From NCBI GenBank assembly GCA_023548195.1, contig JAJHZJ010000009.1, positions 7,413,715 to 7,477,714 of the forward strand: a stretch of 64,000 bases of DNA. The letters are read 5' to 3'. How positions within the stretch are numbered: the stretch's first letter is position 1; each line of letters opens with the position of its first letter. Under the pieces are notes generated by a model. It saw nothing but the letters and a program-made list of their open reading frames with translations, was not told where the DNA came from and did no database searches. The position numbers were made by a program, and so were the translations under genes. Shown here piece by piece: positions 1-10,488 of this stretch. Origin of the DNA: Bettongia penicillata ogilbyi. Lineage: Eukaryota > Chordata > Mammalia > Diprotodontia > Potoroidae.

Positions 1-1474
1 CTTGGTGAGAGACTTAAGTTAGGTCATCGCAAGGACATGTGAAGGTGAAATTGGAACATGAAAAATACATGAAGAGTGGAAAAGTTCTATCAGGATTTTT
101 ACACCCACACCCACACACATACACACAAACTGTCTCCCATCAATGCCAGTGGAATCACCATGTTTGCATGAAAACATCACAATTCTTGATGTTCTACCTG
201 AAGAGGTAGAAATGGCACTAAAGAAAGAAAATATGTAAAGAGCCACTGGACTAGGTTAAGTTCACACAGAGGAGGTCTCTACTTCAGGCAATGTGATTTT
301 GAGGGTGTTGAGGGACTGATTTCCAAGATACCTGAACTGGAAAGATTTTGAATAATGGGGGGAAATCCTAGCTATTATTACTATAAAAAAAACAAAGTGA
401 CCCAGAAAACATCAATTACCACTATTATTGTGCTTATTTTGTTCTTAATAAAAATTTTATAAAAATAATTCAAAGACATACTGAGGGCATCCTTGATAAA
501 GGAATAAAGAGAAGCAGACAGGTTTTCATAAACAATACTGTATATAACAGACTAAACTTTGATAGTAACAGATTAATGGAAAGGTACAAAGGACAGAAGA
601 AACCACTAGATGTATTATTTGATGACAATTTCTTAAAAAGCATTTGAATCAAAATACCCCTTTTAAGACTCTCCTAACCACATGTGTATATTATAAAATC
701 CATGTAAGATTCTTTGATAGATTTCATGACAGAGATAAATGATGGATGGATCTCTGTTTACTAGCATCCTTTTATGAAGGAAATATGGAAGAAAATCCAA
801 ACTACTCCAGGATTTTTACCAAAAAACACTCTTGGAACAAAGTCCCTGGTGTCACATTGAGTCAGAAACAACTGAACAGCTCAATAGCAACAAAACTGCA
901 TAAAACAAGGATATTTAGGTTTGCCATAGATGTTTCCTGCCACTGTGAAGGATGCCCAACAAAGAGGGATTCCATATAGGAAGTCCACCAAATGATGTCT
1001 CTTAACAATGATGCTTTTTGCATATATCAAACCTCAGAATGTTGAAGAACATCTTAAGTGAATTTTATTTGACTGATTACTCAGAAGAGTTTGGCCTCCC
1101 TGTCACATCCATATTGGAAAAAAACAAATAGATTAAGAATATCTTATGACATAGGTTATTTGCAGTTGGGTGAACAATCCATAAGGCTGTTTCATCAGGT
1201 CTTGGGCAAACATTACAATGGACAGTGAACTGAGCCCAGTGTTGAATAGGCATGGGAGAGGAACCTGAAACTGCATAGTGCTTTTAATGACTCAAAGTTT
1301 CTCCCTGAAACAAAGGTCCACCTATCTGATATCAGTCCTTTTTCCACTGATGCTTTGAGTCTTTGAGGCATGAAATGGCACACCCTCAGAAGCATTAAAG
1401 ATGTAGATAACTCAAGTGCAAATGAAGACACACAGTAGGGATGAGGAGTCTGCAACACATGAATTTTTGTGTGA
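1..1474. repeat. Duplicated block D, copy 1
   Basis: This block matches 9009-10488 base for base over almost all its length, including the same broken reading frames. In the two 300-base stretches compared by hand (721-1320 against 9735-10334) only about 1-2% of bases differ. Small indels account for the lengths of 1474 and 1480. The match stops abruptly after 'tgtgtga' at 1474. The left end lies outside the window, since copy 2 continues leftwards. Sharing degenerate frames at this identity means a DNA-level duplication rather than two independent retrotransposon insertions. Confidence 0.93.
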
Positions 1475-1790
1475 GAAAATGGTACCATCTCATAAGAAAA
1501 GATTTGAAAAGAATTGAAAAAGAAGTGGGCAAAACACAGAACCAAAGCAAGGGATCATTAACAGACATCCTTCATACCCTGTTGGTCTCTATGCAATGTG
1601 AAGAAACCTCCAGCATATCAGCTGCCATGTAGTATCTAAAACGTCTAATTCCTCTGGAGGAGCTATGAGAGGGTATGGAGAAGAGTTCGACAGGATGAGA
1701 AGGTGTGGATGGATTGAAATCCACACCACTGGAAAAAGTGCCCAAATCAGTGAGATCCCAGACCTACCAGCATGAACTCATCTCATGTAG
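1..1790 (+). mobile_element. RTE-clade LINE relic (ORF2 pieces), copy 1
   Basis: Short + strand peptide stretches follow the order of an RTE-type ORF2 polyprotein. A block ending in a 'P-E-E-x-E-x-A-L-K' helix lies near 205-240. A reverse-transcriptase-like stretch containing 'ERYKGQKKPLDVLF' lies at about 575-630. A C-terminal piece 'MDSELSPVLNRHGRG' starts near 1219, and a Lys/Arg-rich Trp-containing segment lies near 1500-1560. Frames are interrupted by many stops and indels, so it is inactive. The 5' part is outside the window; the equivalent in copy 2 begins near 8770. Clade assignment rests on motif order seen by eye. Confidence 0.6.
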
Positions 1791-1800
1791 ACCATAACTT

Positions 1801-2077
1801 ATGAAACTTGAACTCTGTTCCATTTAGTTATTTTTTAATACAACAGAAACAGTCCATAAACATTTGTTCAACACCTATTATGTTCTAGGTCAGAATTTCA
1901 CTGATATTTGTAATTATGGAGTCATTAGGGTACATTTTGAGGTCATTCATCAATTAAGAAAAAATTCAAAACACTTTCTTTGAGTCTGATCTCTGCAGGA
2001 AAATCCATTTTCTTGCTTTTAACAAAGATAAGTTAGAGTTCAGAAGTGGTGTCAAGGTTAACTGTTTATGTAAACAT
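1801..2077. other. Unassigned AT-rich spacer
   Basis: No gene or recognisable repeat was found. It contains a short 'cacctattatgttctagg' piece that may be the edge of an old LINE fragment. Confidence 0.4.
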
Positions 2078-2302
2078 TTTGCTACTGTTCAGTCACATCC
2101 AAGTCTTCATGTCCCAATCTGAGGTTTTCTTGGCAAAGAACTGGAATGGTTGGCCATTTCCTTCTCCAGCTCATTTTACAGGGGAGGAAACTGAGACAAA
2201 CAGGGCTAAGTGACTTGCCCAGGGTCACACAACTAGTAAATGTCTGAGGCTGGATTTGAGCTCAGGCCTGGCACTTTATCCACTGTGCCACCTAGCTGCC
2301 CT
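2078..2302 (-). mobile_element. tRNA-derived/MIR-type marsupial SINE
   Basis: The minus-strand reading starts with a tRNA-like head (complement of 'gccacctagctgccc' at 2287-2301). A B-box-like stretch follows, then the 'gtgaccctgggcaagtcact'-type core (complement at 2203-2230), and a tail complementary to 'ggttttcttggcaaag'. The order matches the other SINEs of this window. Confidence 0.8.
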
Positions 2303-2706
2303 TTTTGAAAGGTATTCTGCCTTTCATCCTCCTGGAGGAAACACTGTTGAATACAGAGCACAATTAGGACAGAATAATTAGGAAAGGAAGCAGCACAGCA
2401 TATTTCAGGGGGAGGAATCATCAAGTAACAACTTGGAATCAGTATAGAATGAGCATAAAATGAATCAAGAGATGGAGAAAAGTACTTCAGGAGCTAAGGA
2501 AACCAAAAAGGTTCTCCAGGAGATCCTCACAGGACTGCTTTCATGGTTGCCACCTGAATCTTCTTTGGGTGTTACTGACTTCCCTGATCGTTTCTTCTCC
2601 CCACTCCCCACCTTCACCCACACAGCTGGGGTGGAGGTGAAGACATGTATGTCGTGTGGACATATACTTTTCTATCCCAACAAAATGTATAAGATCATAG
2701 GTCATA
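2303..2706. other. Unassigned stretch between SINE and duplicated block Y
   Basis: It holds only short open frames with no recognisable protein similarity. It is not shared with the second copy of the duplication, where an L2 body occupies the equivalent place. Confidence 0.4.
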
Positions 2707-2925
2707 GGCTATTGACCTACCTGGCTTCTTTCAAGTCCCAACTAAAACCCCATGCTTAACTGGAAACTTACCATAAATCTATTGTATGTATTTGTTTGCA
2801 GGCTGTCTCCCCCATTAGATTGTAAGCTCCTTAAGGGAAAGGATTGTATTTTCCCTCTTTTTATTCCCAGTGCTTACTTACCACATAGTGAGTGCTTAAT
2901 AAATGCTTATTAATTAGTCAATTTT
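2707..2925 (+). mobile_element. L2-type LINE 3' end, copy 1
   Basis: Typical L2 tail landmarks occur in order: 'cttctttcaagtcccaactaaaa', then 'ccccattagattgtaagctcctt', then a terminal 'gtgagtgcttaataaatgc'. The 5' part seen in copy 2 (18993-19250) is missing here. Confidence 0.75.
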
Positions 2926-3110
2926 ATTCTATCCTCACAAAAACCTTGAGAGGTTGGTACTTTTATTAACCTCATTTTACTGATGAGGAAACTAAAGCCA
3001 AGAAAGGCTTAATGGCTTGCCCAGGCTCAAGCTCACACGAATAATTTTCTAAAGCAGAATTTAGGTTCTTCTGATTCCAAGTCCAGTGCTCTCTCCAGTA
3101 TGCTATGGGG
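2926..3110 (-). mobile_element. MIR-type SINE
   Basis: The + strand shows the reverse complement of a MIR core: 'ttttactgatgaggaaact', then 'ggcttgcccaggctcaagctc', then 'ttctgattccaagtccagtg'. The copy in block Y' is at about 19471-19655. Confidence 0.8.
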
Positions 3111-3359
3111 CATGATGATGATGAAGATGATGAAGGTGATGATGATAGTGGTAGTGGTGGTGGTGATGATGATGATGGTGGTGGTGGTGGTGGTGATGAT
3201 GATGATGGTGGTGATGATGATGATGATGGTGGTGATGATGATGATGAGGGTGGTGGTGGTGTTGGTGATGATGATGATGGTGGTGGTGGTGGTGGTGATG
3301 ATGATGATCATGGTGGTGGTGGTGGTGATGATGATGATGATGGTGGTGATGATAATGGG

Positions 3360-3392
<33 letters not shown>

Positions 3393-3415
3393 GGTGATGA
3401 TGATGGTGGTGGTGG

Positions 3416-3446
<31 letters not shown>

Positions 3447-3479
3447 GATGATGATGATGATGGTGGTGATGATAATGGG

Positions 3480-3512
<33 letters not shown>

Positions 3513-3541
3513 GGTGATGATGATGATGATGGTGGTGGTGG

Positions 3542-3572
<31 letters not shown>

Positions 3573-3594
3573 GGTGATGATGGTGATTATGATG
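3103..3594. repeat. (GAT/GGT)n satellite, about 490 bp, with a 120 bp higher-order unit
   Basis: Alternating runs of GAT and GGT trinucleotides span the region. The landmark 'gataatgggg' occurs at 3351-3360 and again at 3471-3480 with near-identical surroundings, so a 120 bp segment has been duplicated inside the array. The paralogous array in copy 2 is only about 65 bp (19657-19722), so this one expanded after duplication. It leaves four frames open over 500 bases (poly-His, Asp/Gly, Val/Met, Ile/Thr), which is a consequence of the repeat and not evidence of a protein. Confidence 0.97.
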
Positions 3595-3833
3595 AAAGAC
3601 AATGTGGAAAAACAGCTGATCTTTAATACTAAAAGACTTGGTTTCAAAGCTAGTCACTGATGATTGTTGGGTGTGTGACTCTGGACAAGTATCTTAACTT
3701 CTCAATGTCCTAGGCAACTTTCTCATATTCTGCATTATAAAGAAAGCTGCCACCCTGATTTGGTAAAAGGATTTTCCCTATCTGAGAGTTCCTTATGTCA
3801 GTGACATCACATGTCCAAATCCTGTTCTTAAGA

Positions 3834-3892
3834 TAATGATGATGATGATGATGATGATGGTGATGATGATGGTGATAATGATGGTGGTAAGT
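3834..3892. repeat. Short (GAT)n repeat
   Basis: A run of GAT triplets with a few GGT and AAT interruptions, also present but shorter in copy 2 (about 19948-19975). Confidence 0.9.
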
Positions 3893-3954
3893 GGAGTTTA
3901 TATAGCCTGGCATAGTTCCTGGCACACATTAGGCACTATGCATGTTGCTTTGTT

Positions 3955-4140
3955 GACATGAGGCTTTCAAGTTTGCAAATCACTTCACATTTGTTATTTC
4001 ATTTAAACTTTATAAACTTTTGAGATTGCTACTACAGGTACTGTCATCTCTATTTCAAAATGAGGAAATTGAGGCTAAGACAGATTAAATGCATTCTCAA
4101 TGATTTATACATAGGTCTTTCTGACTAAGTCTAGAACACT
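3955..4140 (-). mobile_element. MIR-type SINE
   Basis: The reverse complement of a MIR core is visible ('gcaaatcacttcacatttgt', then 'atgaggaaattgaggctaag', then a degraded head). The paralogue is near 20040-20250. Confidence 0.65.
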
Positions 4141-4950
4141 ACCTCCTATGCAGCTACACTCTCAAAAATGGGACATTTAATTGAGGAATGGAGAAATAGA
4201 TAATGGGTTACAAAAGTAATAAAATATTGTCGTATCGTATGCTCTTTTAATTATCAATGATCTCTTTACTGCCATGTTGAATGACCTTTTCTCTATCTTT
4301 CTCCTTCCTGACTTCACAGCAAGGACCTTGGAATACATAGGAGGGCCTGTGGTACAGGTTCTTAGATCTCAAAGGAAATGCATCTTTTGAGGGGGTCCAC
4401 CATCTACTTTAATGAAACATATATTTAGTTTGGAGGGAAAAGTGAGCACCTTGAACTTCAGAGAAAATACAAACAGAGAAATAAAGATCAGCAGACAGGG
4501 TTTCTAACTCTCTGATCATAAACAATATATACATCACAGAGCAGTAGACAGATCCAACTGTCTGACCACTATATACATATGTAGTTACCAGACAGATAAG
4601 CACCAACATCTCGGTTTTCAAAGCCAGGGGGCTCTTTAGTGGCTGCCCAGAATCTCCTCTTGCCAAACAAACACTTCCAATGAGTGAGCCCCAAAGTAAG
4701 ACCTCACCTCAGACTATTTACATACTTTTCAGAGTCATATGGCATCACAATCCTTGAGAAGCAATACTTCATTAGAAATTAACAAAAGATGTGGATCTTC
4801 CTACAAAACAAATTTCTCCTTATCAAACTTTCTTGAATGGACAGGCCCATTAATGGGTTGCAAAGATCATTAAGTCTCATAATTACCATTGCATTGACCT
4901 TACTGTTGCCTTTGACACTGAAGATCGTTCTCTTTTCTCTCGGTTTCTAT
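4141..4950. other. Unassigned part of block Y, copy 1
   Basis: No recognisable coding sequence or repeat family. It is conserved in copy 2 (20260-21050) at about 90% identity. An ancient LTR or DNA transposon cannot be excluded. Confidence 0.4.
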
Positions 4951-4962
4951 TATACTGTTCTT
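4951..4962. repeat. Target-site duplication of the half-L1, left copy
   Basis: The 12 bases tatactgttctt here are repeated exactly at 7979-7990. Copy 2 of the block has a single copy of this site (about 21055-21064, tgatactgttctt). Confidence 0.93.
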
Positions 4963-6147
4963 TTTTTTCTTTTATTTATTGATTAATTGATTGATTGATT
5001 TATCAATCTATCTATTTATTTATTTAGCTTTTTACATTCATTTTCACAAAATTTTGGGTTCTAAATTTTCTCCCCTTTTATCCCCTCCCCCCACTCCGAT
5101 ACCCCAAGCAATCTAATTTTCCCTATCTCCAATCTGCCCTCTCTTCTGTCATCCCTCCCTTCTCTTTTCTCCATTTTCTCTTTTCTCCTGTAGGGCCAGA
5201 TGACTTTCTATTCCTCATTAACTGTATGTCTTCTTTCCTAGTAGCAACAACAATACTAAACAGTTGTTCCCAAAACTTTGAGTTCCAAATTCTCCCCATC
5301 CCTCCCTCCCCACCCATTCCCTTTGGGAAGGCAGGCAATTCAACATAGGCCATATCTGTATAGTTTTGCAAATGACTTCCCTGATAGTCGTGTTGTGTAA
5401 GACTAACTGAATTACCCTCCATCCTACCCTGCCCCTCATTGTTTCTCTTCTGTCTTTTGATCCTGTCCCTCCCCAAGTGTTGACTTCAAATTGCTCCCTC
5501 CTCCCTTTGCCCTCCCTTCCATCATCCCCCCCCTTGCTTATCTGCTTCTCCCCCACTTTCTTATACTGTAAGATTGGTTTTCATACCAAAATGAGTGTGC
5601 ATTTTATTCCTTCCTTTAGTCAAATGTGATGAGGGTAAACTTCTTGCTTTTTTTTTCTCAGCTCTCCTCTTTTTCCCCCCACTAAAAAGTCTCCTACTTG
5701 CCTCTTAAATGACATATAATTACCCCATTCCATTTCACCCTCTTTCCTCCCACTACATTTCTCTCTCACCATTTACCTTAATTTCTTTTAAGATATGGTC
5801 CCATCCTATTCAATTCAATCTGTGCTCTCTTTCTCTGTATGTGTGTGCATGTGTGTATGTGTGTGTGCGTGCATGCATGTACATGTGTGTGTATGGACCC
5901 ACCAACTACCCAGATACTGCAAAGTTTTAAGAGTTACAAATATTGTCTTTCCATGTAGGAATGTAAACAGTTCACTTCTGGTAAGTCCCTTAAGACTTCT
6001 CTTTGCTGTTTACTTTTTCATGCTTCTTCTCACTCTTGTGTTTGAAAGTCAAATTTTCTTTTCAGCTCTGGTCTTTTCATCAAGAATGATTGAAAGTCCT
6101 CTGTTTCATTGAAAGACCATATTTTCCCCTGAAATATTATACTCAGT

Positions 6148-7133
6148 TTAGCCGGGTAGGTGATTCTTGGTTTGAGTCCTTAGTTTCTTTGACTTCTGGA
6201 ATATCCTATTCCATGCCCTTCGATCCCTTAATGTAGAAGCTGTTAGATCTTGAGTTATCCTGATTTTATTTCCACAATACTGGAATTGTTTCTTTCTAGC
6301 TGCTTGCAAGATTTTCTCCTTGACCTGGGAGTTCTGAAATTTGGCCACAATGTTCCTAGGAGATTCTCTTTTTGGATCTCTTTCAGGCGGTGATCGATGG
6401 ATTCTTTCAATACTTATTTTGCCCTCTGGTTGTAGAATGTCAGGGTAGTTTTCCTCGATAATTTCATGGAAGATGATGTCTAGGCTCTTTTTTTGATCAT
6501 GACTTTCAGGTAGTCCCATAATTTTTAAATTGTCTCTCCTGGATCTATTTTCCAGGTCAGTTGTTTTTCCCATGAGATATTTCACATTCTCTTCCATTTT
6601 TTCATTCTTTTGGTTTTGTTTGGTGATTTCTTGGTTTCTCGTAAAGTCATTAGACTCCTTCTCTTCCATTCTAATTTTGAGAGAACTATTATCTTCAGTG
6701 AGCTTTTGAACCTCTTTTTCCATTTGGCTCATTCGGCTTTTGAAAGCATTCTTCTCCTCATTGGCTTTTTGAACCTCTTTTGCCAATTGAGTGAGCCTAT
6801 TTTTCAAGTTATTATTTTCTTCAGCATTTTTTTTGGTCTCCTTTACAAGGTATTGACCCGTTTTTCATACTTTTCTTGCATCTCTCTCATTTCTCTTCCC
6901 AGTTTTTCCTCCACCTGTCTAACTTGCTTTTCAAAATCCTTTTTGAGCTCTTCCAAGGCCTGAGCCCACCCGACATCGCCCTGGGATGTCTGGGGTACCG
7001 AGGCCCCGCCATCCACGTCTTTCCCTGATGGCCAGAATATGTCCTCGTCGTCGTCAGATCTGAAAGTCGGGATCATTTGCATGTGTTCGAAAAAACTCCC
7101 TATAGTCTTATTTTTCTTCCCTTTTCTAGGCAT
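6148..7133 (-). pseudogene. L1-type ORF1 protein gene, broken by one frameshift
   Basis: The frame starts at 7133 (MPRKGKKNK, basic N terminus) and runs about 96 residues into a heptad-rich coiled coil (EELKKDFEKQVRQVEEKL). A shift near 6845 follows. The second frame carries the rest of the coiled coil from 6807 and reaches the stop just before 6148. The RRM-like domain is recognisable by 'RRDNLKIMGLPE', followed by the basic C-terminal domain (SPRNIVAKFQNSQVKEKIL). L1 ORF1 proteins are trimeric RNA chaperones that coat the element's own RNA. Only one disruption is visible, so the copy is fairly young. An acidic patch (SDDDEDIF) precedes the coiled coil. Confidence 0.9.
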
Positions 7134-7978
7134 TTTCCAAGCCAGTTACTTGACTTCTGAGATTCCTGTCCACCCCTGCCTAGATCCACCCAGCTAGTGC
7201 TTGGGGTCTGAGATTCAAATGGGCTCTCCGCGGGGGGGCGTGGCTGCTATTCAATGTGAGCTTTAGTTCTGGTGCTGGGGTGGGGGCAGGGCCACCTCCC
7301 AGGCACAGTTCCCTCAGGGGCTTTATGCAGAGACTTTCAGTAATGGAGCGGGTGGGGCCGCCTCCCAGGCTCAGTTCCCTCTGGGGCTTTATGCAGAGAC
7401 CTTCAGAAATGGAGCGGGTGGGGCAGGGCCATCTCCCAGGCTCAGCTCCCTCAGGTGGTTTATGCAGAGACTTTCAGTAATGAAGATCCTGCCTGCTGCT
7501 GGGGGAGTCCCGGGCCACCGTGGCCGGCCATGCTGCTTACTGCCTCCGCTGCGACCCCCACCTCTGCCTCCGCCACCACCCCCGCCTCTGCCTCCACCAC
7601 TTCCTCCCGAGGGGGCCCGAGTCACGGAGACACTCCGTTCCCCCTCTCGGCCAGCCGTCTCTCTCACTGACCTGTAGCTTCTGTGGGCGGAGGGACTTTC
7701 CCGGCTGCCGGAGCTTCTGTCCCTCAAGCCTGCTCGGATCACCTTCTCTGGGGCCGCGGCCAGGGCAGTGCTGGGGTGGGGCCCGCTTTCTGGGGCACAA
7801 TGGACCCTGGGGATGGCTCTCCAGTGCTCTCTGGAACGGAAATCTCTTCCACTCTGTTTCTGCACACCTTTCAGGGATCCAGAAATTATGGGGATCTCTT
7901 TTTACATTAATTTTATGGGCTGTGGGTCCAGAGCTCGAAAACGTGCGTCCTTCTACTCCGCCATCTTGACTCCGCCCC
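7134..7978 (-). promoter_or_regulatory. GC-rich 5' UTR / internal promoter of the half-L1
   Basis: It is CpG-rich against an AT-rich background. It contains three tandem monomers (landmark 'ttatgcagagac' at 7323, 7389 and 7460, spacing 66 and 71 bp). A (CCN)n-rich stretch at 7555-7612 would be G-rich on the transcribed sense strand. L1 5' UTRs carry an internal RNA polymerase II promoter, and the YY1-like motif at its start (7961-7972 on +) fits this. Promoter activity is inferred. Confidence 0.75.
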
Positions 7979-8487
7979 TATACTGTTCTTCCCTGTTTCT
8001 CCTACCTCTCTGACTGCTCCAAGTCATACCTGCTAATGGTACTTCAAGGTTTTGTCCTGAGCCTTTCATATATTTGCCCAGCCTTAATCTTTCTCTTGAC
8101 CTCCAGTCTCTCATGTTCAACTGTCTACTCAAAGTGGATGTCTCGTAGACATCTCAAACTCAGCATATCCAAAACTGATCTCATTCTCTTTCCCTCCAAA
8201 TCTTCCATTTAAAAAAAGTTCCCTCTCACTCTCAAGGGTACTATCATCCTCCCAGTTCCCCAGGCTTGTACCCTATGTATCATTCTCAGTTTCTCACTCT
8301 CTTCTAGATATCCAAACAGCTCCACTTCTCAATTTTTTAATTTATAAAAATCTATTTTCTTTCTCTCCTTTCCCCTGCCCCATTTTAAAAAAGAAAGAAA
8401 AAGATGAATCATAACAAATATGCATAGTCAAACAAAACAAGTTTTCCCAATGTATATATGCTATGTCTATCTATTTATCTGTATAAA
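7979..8487. repeat. Duplicated block Y, copy 1, right part
   Basis: This continues block Y beyond the half-L1 and matches 21055-21579. Divergence is about 4-5% over the first 250 bases, lower than in the left part. The match fades after 'tatttatctgtataaa'. Confidence 0.88.
7991..8335 (+). mobile_element. L2-type LINE ORF2 fragment, copy 1
   Basis: The + strand encodes degraded stretches of the L2 (CR1-clade) ORF2 C-terminal part. A 'SYLLMVL-QG-VL' like motif is followed about 50 codons later by the 'SKTELILFP' region, with stops between. Confidence 0.6.
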
Positions 8488-8589
8488 CATACGCATACAT
8501 ATGTGTCTATAGACATATATGTAACATATATGAGACCTATACCCACATACACATGTATAAATCACACATAAATATTCTATACATAACAT
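8336..8589 (-). mobile_element. L1/HAL1 3'-UTR-like fragment inserted in L2
   Basis: The + strand begins T-rich ('attttttaatttataaaaa') and continues as a pyrimidine tract, as an L1 3' end does in reverse. It separates two L2 pieces (7991-8335 and 8590-8765). Copy 2 has it at the same place, so it predates the duplication. The last 100 bases are AT-rich low-complexity sequence with tetranucleotide runs. Confidence 0.5.
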
Positions 8590-8765
8590 TCCTTGCATCC
8601 ATCTATCTTCTCCTTTTTATTGCCATCATGTCACCATCAGTTCAGAATTGCATTACTTTATTACCCCTTCCCAGAACTCTTACAGTAGCCTCCAGCTTCT
8701 CCTCCACTTCCAATATCCCTTCACTAGGAAGTCATTTCCAGATTAATTTTCTATGTCAAAGTATC
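8590..8765 (+). mobile_element. L2-type LINE fragment (distal to inserted L1 tail)
   Basis: 'attaccccttcccagaactc' followed by 'acagtagcctccagcttctc' and 'gattaattttctatgtcaaa' matches the part of L2 that follows its ORF2 C terminus. It is the continuation of the piece ending at 8335. Confidence 0.5.
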
Positions 8766-8769
8766 AAGG

Positions 8770-10488
8770 TATTGGAGCACAACACCAAATCAGAAGAAAG
8801 AATAAAAATGTGTGAGACAATGAAAAGGCTAAAACCCACCTCAGCCAGAGGACACCTTGGAGTCCTTGCCAATCAAAGATCTAAGGGCAAAAATTGGTTT
8901 AGAATATCAAGTCATTTGTGAAATATTATGAAGAGGATTGTAAAAGATCATGAGGAGTATTGTTTGCTAAAAGTGCAAGAAGAAGTAAAATCAATATTGA
9001 CCAAAAGACTTGGTGAGAGACTTAAGTTAGGTCATCGCAATGTGAAGGTGAAACTGGAACATGAAAAATACATGAAGAGTGGAAAAGTTCTATCAAGATT
9101 TTTGCACCCACCCACCCACACACACACACACACAAACTGTCTGCCATCAAGGCCAGTGGAATCACCATGTTTGCATGAAAACATCACAATTCTTGATGTT
9201 CTACCTGAAGAGATAGAAATGGCACTAAAGAAAGAAAATATGTAAAGAGCCACTGGACTAGGTTAAGTCCACACAGAGGAGGTCTCTACTTCAGGCAACA
9301 TGATTTTGAGGGTGTTGAGGGACTGATTTCCAAGATACCTGAACTGGAAAGATTCTGAATAATGGGGGGAAATCCTACCTATTATTACTACAAAAAATCC
9401 AAAGTGAACCAGAAAACATCAATTGCCACTATTATTGTGCTTATTTTCTTCTTAATAAAAATTTTATGAAAATAATTCAAACACATATCCTTGATGAAGG
9501 GCATCCTTGATGAAGGAATAAAGAGGAGCAGACAGGTTTTCAAAAACAATACTGTATATAACAGACTAAACTTTGATAGTAACAGATTAATGGAAAGGTA
9601 CAAAGGACAGAAGAAACCACTAGATGTATTATTTGATGACAATTTCTTAAAAAGCATTTGAATCAAAATACCCCTTTTAAGACTCTCCTAACCACATGTG
9701 TATATTATAAAATCCATGTAAGATTCTTTGATAGATTTCATGACAGAGATAAATGATGGATGGATCTCTGTTTACTAGCATCCTTTTATGAAGGAAATAT
9801 GGAAGAAAATCCAAACTACTCCAGTATTTTTGCCAAAAAACACTCTTGGAACAAAGTCCCTGGTGTCACATTGAGTCAGAAACAACTGAACAGCTCAATA
9901 GCAACAAAACTGCATAAAACAAGGATATTTAGGTTTGCCATAGATGTTTCCTGCCACTGTGAAGGATGCCCAACAAAGAGGGACTCCATATAGGAAATCC
10001 ACCAAATGATGTCTCTTAACAATGATGCTTTTTGCATATATCAAACCTCAGAATGTTGAAGAACATCTTAAGTGAATTTTATTTGACTGATTACTCAGAA
10101 GAGTTTGGCCTCCCTGTCACATCCATATTGGAAAAAAACAAATAGATTAAGAATATTTTATGACATAGGTTATTTGCAGTTGGGTGAACAATCCATAAGG
10201 CTGTTTCATCAGGTCTTGGGCAAACATTACAATGGACAGTGAACTGAGCCCAGTGTTGAATAGGCATGGGAGAGGAACCTGAAACTGCATAGTGCTTTTA
10301 ATGACTCAAGGTTTCTCCCTGAAGCAAAGGTCCACCTATTTGATATCAGTCCTTTTTCCACTGATGCTTTGAATCTTTGAGGCATGAAATGGCACATCCT
10401 CAGAAGCATTAAAGATGTAGATAACTCAAGTGCAAATGAAGACACACAGTGGGGATGAGGAGTCTGCAACACATGAATTTTTGTGTGA
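8770..10488 (+). mobile_element. RTE-clade LINE relic (ORF2 pieces), copy 2
   Basis: Same relic as at 1-1790, but here its 5' portion is in the window. A frame with 'SARGHLGVLANQRSKGKN' leads, after a stop, to 'KDHEEYCLLKVQEEVKSILTK' (8928 onward), as in the linker between RTE endonuclease and reverse transcriptase. The 'LPEEIEMALKK' helix (about 9200-9240) follows, then 'ERYKGQKKPLDVLF' (about 9590-9640), then 'MDNEEKV'-side antisense noise. It is cut off at 10488, where the duplicate match also ends. Confidence 0.6.
9009..10488. repeat. Duplicated block D, copy 2
   Basis: Second copy of 1-1474, about 98% identical in the stretches compared. The match ends within 'gtgtgactcag' at 10488, where copy 1 reads 'gtgtgagaaaatgg'. 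Confidence 0.93.

Larger units (their letters stand above)
2707..4962. repeat. Duplicated block Y, copy 1, left part
   Basis: This is colinear with 19251-21060: L2 tail, SINE, GAT/GGT repeat, second SINE, then an unassigned 800-base stretch. Divergence is roughly 6-12% by eye, clearly more than in block D. The block is interrupted at 4963 by the half-L1 and resumes at 7979. Confidence 0.92.
4963..7978 (-). mobile_element. Half-L1 (HAL1-like) retrotransposon with ORF1 but no ORF2
   Basis: A 3016 bp element on the minus strand, complete at both ends. Its 5' end (7978 downward) reads taggggcggagtcaagatgg, close to the conserved start of mammalian L1 5' UTRs, and includes a YY1-type core (AAGATGGCGG). 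A GC-rich 5' UTR with tandem monomers is followed by a single ORF1 and a purine-rich 3' UTR (minus strand). The element ends in an A-rich tail (T-rich on + at 4963-4975). No endonuclease or reverse transcriptase frame lies between ORF1 (ending 6148) and the tail. Flanking 12 bp direct repeats and the uninterrupted paralogous site at about 21060 define the insertion exactly. Known half-L1 families in mammals share this layout and rely on L1 proteins in trans. An internally deleted full L1 is the alternative. Confidence 0.88.

Noticed and set aside
3033..3660. Four long overlapping open frames (173-204 codons) on both strands, including a poly-histidine frame
   Set aside because: They exist only because a GAT/GGT repeat contains no stop codons in most frames. 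There is no unique protein sequence and the array length differs sixfold from its paralogue.
7389..7969. GC-rich open frames up to 158 codons, proline- and arginine-rich
   Set aside because: They lie in the half-L1 5' UTR, where high GC content removes stop codons by chance. Similarly sized frames overlap on both strands.
9760..9993. 77-codon frame conserved in both copies (also 746-979)
   Set aside because: Its conservation is explained by the recent DNA-level duplication, and it lies in an RTE relic full of stops.
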